This document shows, piece by piece, positions 1 to 8,635 of a DNA stretch of 64,000 bases. How positions within the stretch are numbered: the stretch's first letter is position 1; every line of letters starts with the position of its first letter. The translations under genes and the position numbers were made by a program. Under the pieces are notes generated by a model that made no database searches, was not told the DNA's origin, and saw nothing but the letters and a program-made list of their open reading frames with translations. Source of the stretch: Deltaproteobacteria bacterium (GTDB lineage Bacteria; Desulfobacterota; Syntrophobacteria; Syntrophobacterales; Syntrophobacteraceae); NCBI GenBank assembly GCA_012517315.1, contig JAAYVE010000009.1, positions 62,001-126,000 of the forward strand, written 5' to 3'.

Positions 1-48
1 TTTCCACGAACCCGTTGCCCGTATACGCACATTTCGAGGAGACCCTGC

Positions 49-1209
49 ATGTACCGCATTGCCCTAAAAATGCTGGTGGGTGACCGTGGCAAGTACTTGG
101 GCTTGGTCATGGGCCTCACCTTCGCCGCTCTCCTCATCACCCAGCAGTCCTCCATCTTCACCGGCTTGATGACCCGCACATACAGTTTCATCAACGACCT
201 TTCCCAACCGGACATCTGGGTGATGGATCCCAAGGTGCAGTTCATCGATGACGTCAAGCCCCTTCAGGACACGCAACTCCTTCGCGTTCGCGGGGTGACC
301 GGTGTGGAGTGGGCGGTGCCCCTTTACAAAGGACTGCTCAAGGCACGCCTTGAGGATGGCAACTTTCAGATTGTCAACGTCCTCGGTCTCGATGACTCCA
401 CGCTTGTCGGGGGACCTCCCGTCATGCTCCGGGGAAAACTTGCGGATCTGCGCACACAAGATTCCATCATCGTCAACGATGTGGGAGCCGCAACGCGCCT
501 AGCCAAGAAACCCGCGCAACCGGGGGGGCGGCCCATCCCCCTGGATGTGGGCGACGTCCTCGAGATCAACGACCGTCGTGCCGTGGTGGTGGGCATTTGT
601 CGGGTGTCGCGCACCTTCCAGTCTCAACCGGTCATCTACACCACGTATAACCGGGCCACAACTTTCGCCCCCCGTGAGAGAAAGCTCCTTTCCTTTGTGC
701 TCGTCAAAGCGGCCGATGGGGTGGACCCCGGAAAACTGGCTCAGCGCATCTCCGACAATACGGGGTTGGCGGCCTACACGGCCCGGCAGTTCAAGGACCT
801 GACCTTTGACTTCTATATGAAGAACACGGGTATCCCCATCAATTTCGGGATCGCGGTCATGTTGGGATTTTTGATCGGTACGGCCATCGCGGGACAGACG
901 TTTTACAATTTCACCCTGGAAAACCTGCGTTACTTCGGAACCCTGAAAGCGATGGGAACGACCAACGGGGTTCTTCTGCGCATGATTGTCCTCCAGGCTC
1001 TCCTGGTGGGCATCCAGGGGTTCGGGCTAGGCATTGGAGGTGCGGCGCTTTTCGGTTACCTCATGAGAGGCACTCAACTGGCCTTCCGGCTTGTGCCGGA
1101 AATCCTTTTGCTGGCGGGTGGGGCCATTCTGCTCATCGTCGTGTTCTCGGCCCTCATCAGTATTCGCAAGGTCATGAAGCTCGAACCGGCCATCGTCTTC
1201 AAAATGTAG
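49..1209 (+). CDS. ABC transporter permease, FtsX/DevC-like
   Basis: This 386-residue inner-membrane protein has the FtsX/MacB permease layout: a membrane segment near residues 15-35, a periplasmic domain to about residue 260, then three membrane segments in the last 120 residues. The start follows an AGGAG box eight bases upstream. An ABC ATPase starts one base after the stop and a membrane fusion protein follows, the gene set of DevBCA/MacAB exporters. Such systems move substrates such as glycolipids, peptides or drugs across the envelope together with a TolC-type channel, which is not in this window. The substrate cannot be told from sequence. The family call is firm; a lolCE-like role is less likely because of the HlyD-type partner. 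Confidence 0.85.
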   Translation: MYRIALKMLVGDRGKYLGLVMGLTFAALLITQQSSIFTGLMTRTYSFINDLSQPDIWVMDPKVQFIDDVKPLQDTQLLRVRGVTGVEWAVPLYKGLLKARLEDGNFQIVNVLGLDDSTLVGGPPVMLRGKLADLRTQDSIIVNDVGAATRLAKKPAQPGGRPIPLDVGDVLEINDRRAVVVGICRVSRTFQSQPVIYTTYNRATTFAPRERKLLSFVLVKAADGVDPGKLAQRISDNTGLAAYTARQFKDLTFDFYMKNTGIPINFGIAVMLGFLIGTAIAGQTFYNFTLENLRYFGTLKAMGTTNGVLLRMIVLQALLVGIQGFGLGIGGAALFGYLMRGTQLAFRLVPEILLLAGGAILLIVVFSALISIRKVMKLEPAIVFKM

Positions 1210-1210
1210 G

Positions 1211-1924
1211 ATGCCCATGTCGACGAACGGAATTGCCGTTTCTCTCACGGGTGTCACCAAGGCTTACGGCTCGGGTTCCTCACGGGTCCAGGCCCTGCGC
1301 GGTGTGAACCTGGAAGTGCACCTTGGGGAACTGCTGATGCTTGTGGGGCCCTCGGGGTGCGGAAAGACGACCCTCATCTCCGTGGTGGCGGCCATTCTCG
1401 ACCACGACGACGGAGAGATCAAAGTTTTCGACCGTGTTCTCAAGTCCATGAGCCAAGTGGAAAAGACGCGGTTCCGGGGCACTCACTTAGGCTTTGTCTT
1501 TCAGGCCTATAACCTGATCCCGACTCTCACGGTGGCGGAAAACGTCGCCATACCCCTCCTGATACTGGGTACCAGGAGGGCCCGGGCTCTCAAGCGTGCC
1601 GGCGATATTCTCGAGGCGGTGGGCCTTGGAGACAAGCTGGGGGTCCTTCCAGCGGCTCTCTCCGGGGGCCAGCAACAGCGTGTGGCCATCGCCAGGGCCC
1701 TTGTCAACGACCCGCGCCTCATCGTCTGCGATGAACCCACAAGCGCCCTGGACGCAGAAACAGGCAGGCTGGTCATGGATGTGCTTCGGCGAAGCGCCCT
1801 TTCGGAGGAAAGGGCGCTCATCATCGTGACCCACGACAACAGGATCTTCAGCTTTGCCGACCGCATTGCGCGAATGGATGACGGTAGAATCATCCTGGTG
1901 GAACCCCAGGTGGCCACGTCCTAG
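1211..1924 (+). CDS. ABC transporter ATPase, DevA/MacB-like
   Basis: This 237-residue cytoplasmic ATPase would power the exporter made with its two neighbours. Walker A (GPSGCGKTT, about residues 50-58), the LSGGQQQR signature and Walker B ending in CDEPTSALD are all intact, followed by the switch histidine in VTHD. Its length and motifs are typical of the DevA/LolD/MacB ATPase group. The gene begins one base after the permease stop and ends eight bases before the membrane fusion protein, so the three are surely one operon. A second in-frame ATG two codons downstream (1217) is an alternative start. Confidence 0.9.
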   Translation: MPMSTNGIAVSLTGVTKAYGSGSSRVQALRGVNLEVHLGELLMLVGPSGCGKTTLISVVAAILDHDDGEIKVFDRVLKSMSQVEKTRFRGTHLGFVFQAYNLIPTLTVAENVAIPLLILGTRRARALKRAGDILEAVGLGDKLGVLPAALSGGQQQRVAIARALVNDPRLIVCDEPTSALDAETGRLVMDVLRRSALSEERALIIVTHDNRIFSFADRIARMDDGRIILVEPQVATS

Positions 1925-1932
1925 GAGATGCC

Positions 1933-2871
1933 ATGATCAGGAAATACGTCCTTCCACTTCTTGCGGCCCTTGGAATGTGCCTCGCTTTTTGGATGGTGAT
2001 GGAGGGCTCACGGCCCATTCTCCACTCTCAACCGGTGGCCGACCCACCCCGAGTGGAATTCGCCAACCGAATTTCCGGAGCGGGCATTGTGGAGGCCAGC
2101 ACCCGGAACATTTCCGTCGGTGCTCATCTTCCCGGCATCGTGGCTCGGGTCAACGTGGATGTGGGGCAGCGGGTCAAAGCGGGCAGTCCGCTTTTCTCCA
2201 TCGATGACAGGGCCGCCATGGCGGACTTGGCGGTGCGGGAGGCAAGATTGCAGGAGGCGGAGGCAAATCTCCAGGATCTCAGGACCCAGCTGCGCATCGC
2301 AGAGAATGTCAAGGATCCGCGGGCGATCAGCATTGAAGAGCTCAACAAACGCCGATACGCCGTGAAAGTCGCCGAAGCTCGCGTGGCCACCGCCAGTGCA
2401 GAAGTCCGAGCGGCCCGGGTGGATTTGGATCGATTGACGGTTCGGGCTCCCATCGACGGCACCATTCTTCAGTCAAACATCCGTGCCGGTGAGTACGCCC
2501 CCAGCGGGGTGACCCCTCAGCCGCTCATCCTGTTGGGTAACCTGGACAGGGCCCACGTGCGGGTGGATATTGACGAAAACGATGCCTGGCGGTTCAGGGA
2601 GAAGGCCCCCGCCATCGCATTCGTTCGGGGTAACCCCGAGCTCCAGACGACCCTGCGGTTCGAGTACTTGGAACAATATGTCGTCCCCAAACGGTCGTTG
2701 ACGGGGGAAAGTACGGAGAGGGTAGACACCCGGGTCATGCAGGCGGTTTACAGTTTCAATCGGGATGAGCTTCCTGTGCTTCCAGGGCAATTGATGGATG
2801 TCTTCATCGAGGACCTTTCATCACGGACCTCAGGGTCCCGTCCTACCGCGCGACTCCTCGACCGGCCTTGA
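1933..2871 (+). CDS. HlyD-family membrane fusion protein of the ABC exporter
   Basis: This is a 312-residue periplasmic adaptor anchored by one N-terminal membrane segment (about residues 7-24). It has the usual order of a split lipoyl-like domain (first half around GIVARVNVDVGQRVKAG), an alpha-helical hairpin rich in Ala, Glu and Arg (about residues 95-165), the second lipoyl half (VRAPIDGTILQSNIRAGE) and a beta-barrel region. It should bridge the inner-membrane permease and ATPase just upstream to an outer-membrane channel encoded elsewhere. The helical hairpin is short, as in DevB-type adaptors. The C-terminus after residue 290 is Ser/Thr/Arg-rich and without recognisable structure. Confidence 0.87.
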   Translation: MIRKYVLPLLAALGMCLAFWMVMEGSRPILHSQPVADPPRVEFANRISGAGIVEASTRNISVGAHLPGIVARVNVDVGQRVKAGSPLFSIDDRAAMADLAVREARLQEAEANLQDLRTQLRIAENVKDPRAISIEELNKRRYAVKVAEARVATASAEVRAARVDLDRLTVRAPIDGTILQSNIRAGEYAPSGVTPQPLILLGNLDRAHVRVDIDENDAWRFREKAPAIAFVRGNPELQTTLRFEYLEQYVVPKRSLTGESTERVDTRVMQAVYSFNRDELPVLPGQLMDVFIEDLSSRTSGSRPTARLLDRP

Positions 2872-3023
2872 GAACCGTTTGATGATCTTCCCGGACGCGA
2901 TGGAGCGTGTGAATTGGCAGGCAGGTGATTCCCACGGGATTTCTGAAAGGATTCTGCTGGCAACAAGAGCGTCGAGATGATGGCCGTCAGTCGGACGAAG
3001 AACGATGCCTGAGGAGTCGAAGG

Positions 3024-3638
3024 ATGAACCGGATTCCCCGTGTCGGAGAGAAAGCCCCCCAATTTGCAGCCGTGGCCTTTCACGATGGGGTGCCCGTGGA
3101 AGTGCGACTCTCGCAGTACACAGGCCAATGGGTGATTCTGATTTTCTACCCTGGGGACTTCACCTGCGTTTGCCCCACGGAGATCGCGGCCTTGGCCGTC
3201 AAATACCCGGCGATCAGGGAACTCGGGGCGGAGATCCTCGTGGTCAGCACCGACGAGGTGGAGACGGACAGGCGGTTCCACGAGAGATGTCTCTCAAAGC
3301 TGGTACCGGGGGGAGCCAGGTTTCCCCTCCTGTCCGATCCAGGGGGTGTCATCGGATCCATGTACGGTGTGTACGACACCCAGGCGCGGCTGGAACTCCG
3401 CAGTCATTTCATCATCGACCCGGAGGGAATCATCCAGTCCCTGGAAATGGTTGCCGCACACGTGGGCAGGAGCGCAAAAGAAATGCTCCGGCAGTTGAGG
3501 GCTCTAAAAGAGCATCACGCCACGGGCCGTATGATGCCCTGCGGCTGGGAACCGGGGAAACCGACCCTGGCCGCCGGCGTTGATACAGGAGAAGGGACGC
3601 TTCCCGGGGATTCCTGGAAGCCCCGCGACGCATTTTAG
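3024..3638 (+). CDS. Peroxiredoxin, AhpC/Prx1 family
   Basis: This 204-residue thiol peroxidase would reduce H2O2 and organic hydroperoxides in the cytoplasm. The peroxidatic cysteine is Cys50 in a DFTCVCPTE motif, with an extra cysteine at 48 where most relatives have Phe. A probable resolving cysteine, Cys173, lies in PCGWEPGKP near the C-terminus, with the Cys-Pro order of typical 2-Cys enzymes (VCPANWEPG) altered. The start at 3024 was chosen because the AhpC fold begins there; an upstream in-frame start at 2925 would add 33 unrelated residues. It stands alone after the exporter operon. Oxidative defence in an anaerobe is the expected role. Confidence 0.88.
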   Translation: MNRIPRVGEKAPQFAAVAFHDGVPVEVRLSQYTGQWVILIFYPGDFTCVCPTEIAALAVKYPAIRELGAEILVVSTDEVETDRRFHERCLSKLVPGGARFPLLSDPGGVIGSMYGVYDTQARLELRSHFIIDPEGIIQSLEMVAAHVGRSAKEMLRQLRALKEHHATGRMMPCGWEPGKPTLAAGVDTGEGTLPGDSWKPRDAF

Positions 3639-4357
3639 GCGGAAGGAGTCCCGTGTCGATTTCGGGAGTCTGAATTTGGGGACGTCTTTTCCGCATCCTG
3701 CCCTCAACCGCCGCGAAGAAGCCGTTTATGATAGATCGGAGCTCATTCGCGAGCCATTTCCACGCAAGGTGTCAGGCGCATCCATTTTGCTCCGTCGCCC
3801 TCGCCGAGCTGAAGATTCAACGCCGCCTCCGATACCGCTAGGCCCATCATGTGCCGAAAATCAACCCTGGGATGATGGAACAGGCCGGGTGCTTCTGGTA
3901 AAGTCATCAAACGACAATAACTGCAAAACTCGTTTGTCCCATCCCTGCTCCTGCTCAGACTGTTGCTTGGGTCTCATTTCCTTGTACGCTTTTCCCAATG
4001 GACTTCCCACTGTGGGTGGCGGTTCTTCAGCGGTGGATTCATACAGCGGTCGAATTTTGACTGATCTCCCGTTTTCACGAAGATTCTCAGTCTACTGCGA
4101 GGGTCCTTCAGGGCGATTCAAGAAGGCAATGCACCTTTTGTAGAGTTGCCGGGTGACGTGCCATCCTGATTGAATGCAGCCAGGGGCCAACACTCCCTGT
4201 AAAGGCATCGGACCGTGGATGGCGCGTGGCGGACCATTGATCTGAGGCGTGGAGGGGCATGATTTCTCTGGGGAGCAGAGCAGGACGACTGGCACTTCCA
4301 GGAATCGCCACGATTCAGCAATCAGCTGCTGTCGCTGCCGAGGAGCGGGGTGATGGA
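3639..4357. other. Intergenic region, no supported gene
   Basis: About 720 bases separate the peroxiredoxin from the sigma-54 activator. Open frames of up to 187 codons exist but begin inside the peroxiredoxin gene in another frame and have no family signature, hydrophobic pattern or good ribosome site. I saw no sigma-54 promoter, strong terminator or riboswitch here. The promoter of the downstream regulator should lie in the last 200 bases but could not be assigned. Confidence 0.5.
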
Positions 4358-5761
4358 ATGATGGCGAGGGTTCTCGTTCTCGGCGAGGAAACGTCTTGTT
4401 CCGAAGAGACAAGGGGGATTCTGGAGTCCCGGGGATTTCAGATCACTTTGTGCAAGGACAAATCTGAAGGTCTCCGGAAGCTGTTTGCCAGGAATTTCGA
4501 CTTGCTGGTGGTGGATCTGCAGCTGCCCGTTTCGTCTGAAATGGAGTTTTTCCGCCTCGCCAGGCTTGTGGATCCCAATATCAGCGTGATCATGGTGACG
4601 GCCGAAGGCACCATCGCTTCCACCGTGAGAGCCCTGAAGGGCGGGGTCAGCGACTACTTGCAACGCCCATACAATCCCTCGGACCTTGTGCAGTCCATCG
4701 AGAGAACTTTCAGAGAAAAACAGGTTCTCAGGGAAATCCGCCTGGTTCGCCCGGAATCCGTCCGAAAGCACACTTTCAGCAACATCATCAGCAAGAGTCC
4801 CAAGATGCAGTACATTTTCGAGATCATCAAGCGCGTTGCGGGCACGGACTCTACGGTGTTCATCACGGGTGAGACAGGCGTGGGCAAGGAACTGGTGGCT
4901 AAGGCCATTCACGACAACAGTCCCAGGCGGGACGGCCCGTTCTTGGCCATCAACTGCGGCAGCTTGACGGAAACCCTCCTCGAATCAGAACTCTTCGGCC
5001 ACGAAAAGGGGGCGTTCACGGGGGCTTTCAAGACCAAACACGGGAAGTTCGAGTGTGCCAACAACGGGACGCTTTTCCTCGATGAATTGGGGGACATCAC
5101 GTCGGCCATGCAGGTGAAGCTGTTGAGAGCCCTCCAGGAAAGGAAAGTGGTCCGAGTGGGCGGAAATGACTCCATTGCGGTGGATGTGCGGGTTATTTCC
5201 GCGACCAACCAGGACATCAAGGAAAAGATCCGAAGACACGAGTTCCGGCTGGATCTCTTCTATCGCCTCAATGTCATTCACATTCACGTCCCGCCGCTGC
5301 GGGAGAGACAGGAGGATATCCCGCTCCTTGTGCAACACTTCATAAAGGTCATCAATGAAAACCTGGGCCGCAAGATCAAAGGTGTCTCCACCCGGGGCAT
5401 GAAGCAGCTTCTGGAATACGAGTGGCCGGGAAACATCAGGGAATTGGAGAACGTGCTGGAGCGCGCCTGCATCACGTGTGACGGAGATGTTATCGACCAG
5501 TTCGTTTTTCCCCATGATGCACAGAATCCGGCAATGGAGGGAACCGACGAAACGGTGGACACGGATGTTCCTTTTGATCTGGCCCGACACATGGTTGTCG
5601 CGCAGTTTGAGAAGCGGTACCTGACGGAAGCCCTGAGGCGCTATGAAGGGAACGTTTCCGAGACGGCAAAGAGAACCGGCATCCATCAGAGGACTCTCTG
5701 GAGGAAGGTTCGGGAGCACCGTCTGGATCGCATGCAATTCAAGAAAAGCAAGGAACTGTAA
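4358..5761 (+). CDS. Sigma-54-dependent activator with atypical receiver domain
   Basis: This 467-residue NtrC-type activator has an N-terminal receiver-like domain (about 4-120), an AAA+ sigma-54 interaction domain (Walker A GETGVGKE, GAFTGA loop, ELGD-type Walker B, arginine-finger region) and a C-terminal Fis-type helix-turn-helix ending in TGIHQRTLWRK. The receiver keeps the acceptor-position Asp53 (VVDLQLP), but the usual acidic pair near the N-terminus reads LGEE and the conserved Lys before Pro is Arg (LQRPY). No kinase is adjacent. A palindrome and a sigma-54 promoter candidate follow directly downstream, so control of the methyltransferase operon is likely. The start is one of two adjacent ATGs. 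Confidence 0.9.
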   Translation: MMARVLVLGEETSCSEETRGILESRGFQITLCKDKSEGLRKLFARNFDLLVVDLQLPVSSEMEFFRLARLVDPNISVIMVTAEGTIASTVRALKGGVSDYLQRPYNPSDLVQSIERTFREKQVLREIRLVRPESVRKHTFSNIISKSPKMQYIFEIIKRVAGTDSTVFITGETGVGKELVAKAIHDNSPRRDGPFLAINCGSLTETLLESELFGHEKGAFTGAFKTKHGKFECANNGTLFLDELGDITSAMQVKLLRALQERKVVRVGGNDSIAVDVRVISATNQDIKEKIRRHEFRLDLFYRLNVIHIHVPPLRERQEDIPLLVQHFIKVINENLGRKIKGVSTRGMKQLLEYEWPGNIRELENVLERACITCDGDVIDQFVFPHDAQNPAMEGTDETVDTDVPFDLARHMVVAQFEKRYLTEALRRYEGNVSETAKRTGIHQRTLWRKVREHRLDRMQFKKSKEL

Positions 5762-5774
5762 CTCGGTGTCCTAA

Positions 5775-5792
5775 TGTGACATTGTTGTCACA
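5775..5792. promoter_or_regulatory. Palindromic activator-binding site candidate
   Basis: TGTGACA-N4-TGTCACA is a perfect inverted repeat placed about 85 bases upstream of a sigma-54-like promoter and just after a sigma-54 activator gene. That spacing suits an upstream activating sequence. The GTGAC/GTCAC half-sites recur upstream of mtaB with a different arrangement. Binding is inferred. Confidence 0.6.
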
Positions 5793-5857
5793 TCGCTCAA
5801 TCCATCGTGTACCTAGGTATTTTAGAGAGTTACGTTTCATTTCCCCAGAATCGCCTG

Positions 5858-5872
5858 TGGCAGAGAAATTGT
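5858..5872 (+). promoter_or_regulatory. Sigma-54 promoter candidate for the riboswitch-mtaAC transcript
   Basis: TGGCAG-N5-TTGT matches the -24/-12 consensus TGGCAC-N5-TTGC with one mismatch in each element and the exact spacing. It lies between the palindrome at 5775 and the cobalamin riboswitch, so a transcript from here would carry the riboswitch leader. Confidence 0.5.
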
Positions 5873-6129
5873 GACTTGAAGAAAGGAAAAAGTTTTATCT
5901 GAATAACGCCAAGTAGTTGAGGTCTAAGAAGAGGCTTGCGGAGAGTATTGGCACATAAAATGAAGGATACATTGAACAAAATGAAACCGAACAGCTGAGT
6001 GACGTGATGTGCTGATTTATCGTTCAATCGACAGCTGATCCTGATCCGGCAACAGCAAGGATCTACATCCTCCTCGATTCCGCTGAAAGGCATTGGAGCT
6101 TCCAGGGAATACGGCTTCTGAGCCACCTC

Positions 6130-6302
6130 ATCCGGTCGTGGGTTCTCATGGCCGGGAATCGTACCGTAGGGAAGATGGTGAAAAGCCATCACTGCCCCGC
6201 AACTGTGAGCGGCGGACCGTGTTCGACTCGAACTTGGGGTCATCCTCGGGGGAGAGCGGGGGTTCGAAATGCGACCGACCGCGAGTCAGACACCTACCTA
6301 TG
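6130..6302 (+). ncRNA. Cobalamin riboswitch
   Basis: The conserved core reads GGGAAG, then a GGTGAAAAGCC stem-loop segment, then GCCCCGCAACTGTGAGCGG (6193-6212 region). It is followed 70 bases later by a B12 box, GAGTCAGACACCTACC (6283-6298). Order and spacing match the AdoCbl-class aptamer. The outer limits are approximate. A terminator hairpin begins two bases after the aptamer. The regulated genes are a corrinoid methyltransferase operon rather than B12 synthesis or uptake. Confidence 0.88.
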
Positions 6303-6303
6303 A

Positions 6304-6345
6304 AGACGTCGTTGCTTCGAGGGCGAGAACGACGTCTGCTTTTCC
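6304..6345 (+). terminator. Hairpin terminator, likely riboswitch expression platform
   Basis: AGACGTCGTT (6304-6313) pairs perfectly with AACGACGTCT (6328-6337) around a 14-base loop and is followed by GCTTTTCC. The hairpin starts right after the B12 box, so B12 binding probably promotes termination. The T tract is short and imperfect. Confidence 0.65.
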
Positions 6346-6778
6346 TATTCCTAGGGGAAACTTGTGGGCATGAGCAGGCGATTCCATAGCCGATGGATGC
6401 GAGGGGTCGCAGTTTAAGGGGACATTGAAGCAGCAATCTGCTTCGAATCCTCGGAAATTTGTATGTGTCCCGGGAAGAGTTGTTGGGAGAATACCGCAGC
6501 CTTCGGGGTTTGGGTGTGAAGCCAGGCCCGGGGAGCAGGATTGCCTGGTGGCCGGGGTGCATTTTGCCTTTGCCCATTGAGCTCCCCAGACGCCCGGGGG
6601 GTGTCGTTGGGGAATCCCCCCGTTGCGTCATGGGGCGAGGGTTTTAGTGCCTGGGTCGTGTTCCGGGTGGTCGCGTGACTTCGCACACCGGCTGAGCCTG
6701 TGCGGGTGGAAGGGCAGAAAGGATGAGCTCTCCAGCGGCAAGGCCTGCCCCTTGGTATCCATGAGAAGGAGGAGGTTC
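6346..6778 (+). other. Long leader between riboswitch and mtaA
   Basis: This 430-base stretch follows the riboswitch terminator. It holds a perfect GAAGCAG-CAAT-CTGCTTC hairpin at 6427-6444 with no T tract, plus several G-rich segments. No coding sequence with a credible start or family match was found. A frame open from 6623 runs into mtaA, but the strong AAGGAGGAGG ribosome site sits just before the ATG at 6779. Confidence 0.45.
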
Positions 6779-7780
6779 ATGAATGCAAAACAGCGAGTGA
6801 TGAGCGTGATCAATCATGAGAAACCCGACCGGATGCCCTGTTTCGGTGCCAACTCGACGGTGACCTACGAGCAGATGGAAAAGGTGCAGGCGTTTTGGCC
6901 GGAGGGGCATGAGAAGGCGGAGGCGATGGCTAAACAGGCCATGGCCGCATACACCGTCTTGGGCTTTGACGCCGTGCGAGTTCCCTTCTGTCAGACTTTC
7001 GAAGCGGAGGCGCTGGGATGCAAGATCAAACCGGGGGGTACGGAGGGGATTCCGGGCATCGCCCACCCACCTCCCTACAAGCTGGATGACACACCCACAT
7101 TCCCTGATGATTTCCTGTCGCGTGGGAGGATTCCCGAACTGCTGAAAGCCGTGCGCATCTTGAAAAAGGAGTTGGGGGACGAGGTCGCCATTGTGGGCGG
7201 GATTATCGGTCCTTTTACCATTGCAGGGTCTTTGGTGGACACGGTTCCTCTTCTCAAGGCCACCTTCAAGGCTCCCGACAAGATCCGCCCCTTTCTGGAA
7301 GTCGGGATGAAAGCGGGAGCTGCTTTGGGAAAGGCGTTGGTGGACGCCGGGGCGGACATTATCTCCTGCGAGGACATGACAGCTTCTCCCGACCTTATTG
7401 CGCCCAAGACTTACAGGGAATTCGAAATGGAGTACCAGCGCCGTCAATTCGAGGGCATTTGCGTTCCGAGAATCCTCCACATTTGCGGCAACGTGGATGC
7501 CATTGTGGAATACATGGGGAAGACGGGGGCGGAGATACTCAGTCTTGAACCCAAAGCGAATGTTCAATTGGCGAGGGAGAAGTGTGGCCCACGGATCATC
7601 ATGATGGGGGGGGTGGATACGGCGACGACGCTGTTCATGAAAGACGCTGAAACGGTGAGGATGGGTTGCGAGGAGTCCATCGCAAAAGGAATTCAGATTC
7701 TCGCGCCGGGCTGTGCCGTGGCGCCTGGCACACCCCTGGAGAACCTTTTCGCCATGGTGGAAGTGGCCAAATCCCACTGA
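6779..7780 (+). CDS. mtaA: MtaA-like methylcorrinoid methyltransferase (UroD fold)
   Basis: This 333-residue cytoplasmic enzyme belongs to the UroD-fold MtaA/MtbA/CmuA group, which moves a methyl group from a methylated corrinoid protein to a thiol or pterin acceptor. The zinc motif is present as His234-X-Cys236 (HICGN) with Cys312 in the PGCAVAP loop. The gene lies directly before mtaC and in the same locus as mtaB. In methanogens the acceptor is coenzyme M; in bacteria such as Moorella the equivalent protein serves tetrahydrofolate, and that is the likely acceptor here (inference). The start is set by an AAGGAGGAGG box. The gene lies downstream of a cobalamin riboswitch. Confidence 0.87.
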   Translation: MNAKQRVMSVINHEKPDRMPCFGANSTVTYEQMEKVQAFWPEGHEKAEAMAKQAMAAYTVLGFDAVRVPFCQTFEAEALGCKIKPGGTEGIPGIAHPPPYKLDDTPTFPDDFLSRGRIPELLKAVRILKKELGDEVAIVGGIIGPFTIAGSLVDTVPLLKATFKAPDKIRPFLEVGMKAGAALGKALVDAGADIISCEDMTASPDLIAPKTYREFEMEYQRRQFEGICVPRILHICGNVDAIVEYMGKTGAEILSLEPKANVQLAREKCGPRIIMMGGVDTATTLFMKDAETVRMGCEESIAKGIQILAPGCAVAPGTPLENLFAMVEVAKSH

Positions 7781-7873
7781 AGCGCCGCAAAGAGGGAAGG
7801 GCATTCTCGGTTTCTGCCGGAACCGCTGGAATAGTCGCACAATTTGGCAAGAACACGCGATGAGGAGGACACT

Positions 7874-8620
7874 ATGAAGACGTTGAATGATTACTCAAAG
7901 ATCTTCAGACGTTACGACCTGGAGACGGAAAAGGCGGGTGCCGCGAAGACGGTTTCCACAGATCCGGTGCTCCAGAAAATCGCCCAGTTTGTAGTGAACG
8001 GCGATGAAGAGGGAATTCTCCCCGCCGTGCAGGAGGCTCTCAAAACCAAGTCGCCTCTGGACGTGATCAACGGCGCCCTGATAGCGGGCATGAACGAAGT
8101 GAGCCGGCTCTGGGACGAGGGGGTCTACTTCCTGCCCCAGGTCATTCTCTCATCGGACGCCATGAACGTTGGAATTGCCGAGTGCGAGAAAGCCATGGGC
8201 AAGGCCATGAGCCGAAAAGCAAAAGTGGTCACTCATACGGCTGAAGGGGATATTCACGACATCGGTCAGGTCATCGTCAACGCTCTCCTCAATGCCAACG
8301 GTTTCGAAGTGATCAACCTGGGAGCCGACGTCCCCGTGGACAAGGTGGTGTCTGCCGTGAAGGAGCATCGTCCCGTGATGGTGACTGGTACCGCCCTCAT
8401 GACCACCACCATGACCGCTTTTCCGAAGATTGCCCACCAGTTGAAACTGGCTGGAATAGAAATCCCGTTCGTTTGCGGGGGAGGTGCGGTGAGCGAGGAA
8501 TACGTCACCAGTTTCGAATTGGGAATTTGGGGCAAGGAAGCCAGCCAGGCACCCGGTATGGCGGAAGATGCACTCTCAGGGGACAACTGGCAGACCATGC
8601 GCGGTAAATGGAACGGATAG
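7874..8620 (+). CDS. mtaC: Methanol corrinoid protein MtaC
   Basis: This 248-residue protein carries the B12 cofactor that accepts the methyl group from MtaB and gives it to MtaA. Residues 30-115 form the helical cap domain, and residues 117-235 the Rossmann-type B12 domain with the lower-ligand motif GDIHDIG (His128). Stretches GTALMTTTM and FVCGGGAVSEEYV, and the GKEASQAPGMA tail, match my recollection of methanogen MtaC better than the amine-specific MtmC/MtbC/MttC group, which supports methanol as substrate. The start follows GAGGAGG with ideal spacing. It is preceded by mtaA (93-base gap) and followed closely by a CobW-type GTPase. Confidence 0.92.
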   Translation: MKTLNDYSKIFRRYDLETEKAGAAKTVSTDPVLQKIAQFVVNGDEEGILPAVQEALKTKSPLDVINGALIAGMNEVSRLWDEGVYFLPQVILSSDAMNVGIAECEKAMGKAMSRKAKVVTHTAEGDIHDIGQVIVNALLNANGFEVINLGADVPVDKVVSAVKEHRPVMVTGTALMTTTMTAFPKIAHQLKLAGIEIPFVCGGGAVSEEYVTSFELGIWGKEASQAPGMAEDALSGDNWQTMRGKWNG

Positions 8621-8635
8621 CACAGGGTGGACGGG

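Noticed and set aside
3580-4143. Open frame of 187 codons after the peroxiredoxin
   Set aside because: It begins inside the peroxiredoxin gene in another frame, is rich in Pro, Arg and Ser, has no ribosome site and no recognisable domain.
5775-5792. TGTGACA-N4-TGTCACA as a CRP/FNR-type site
   Set aside because: The half-site spacing (TGTGA-N8-TCACA) does not fit CRP (N6) or FNR (TTGAT-N4-ATCAA); position ahead of a sigma-54 motif favours an NtrC-type activator.
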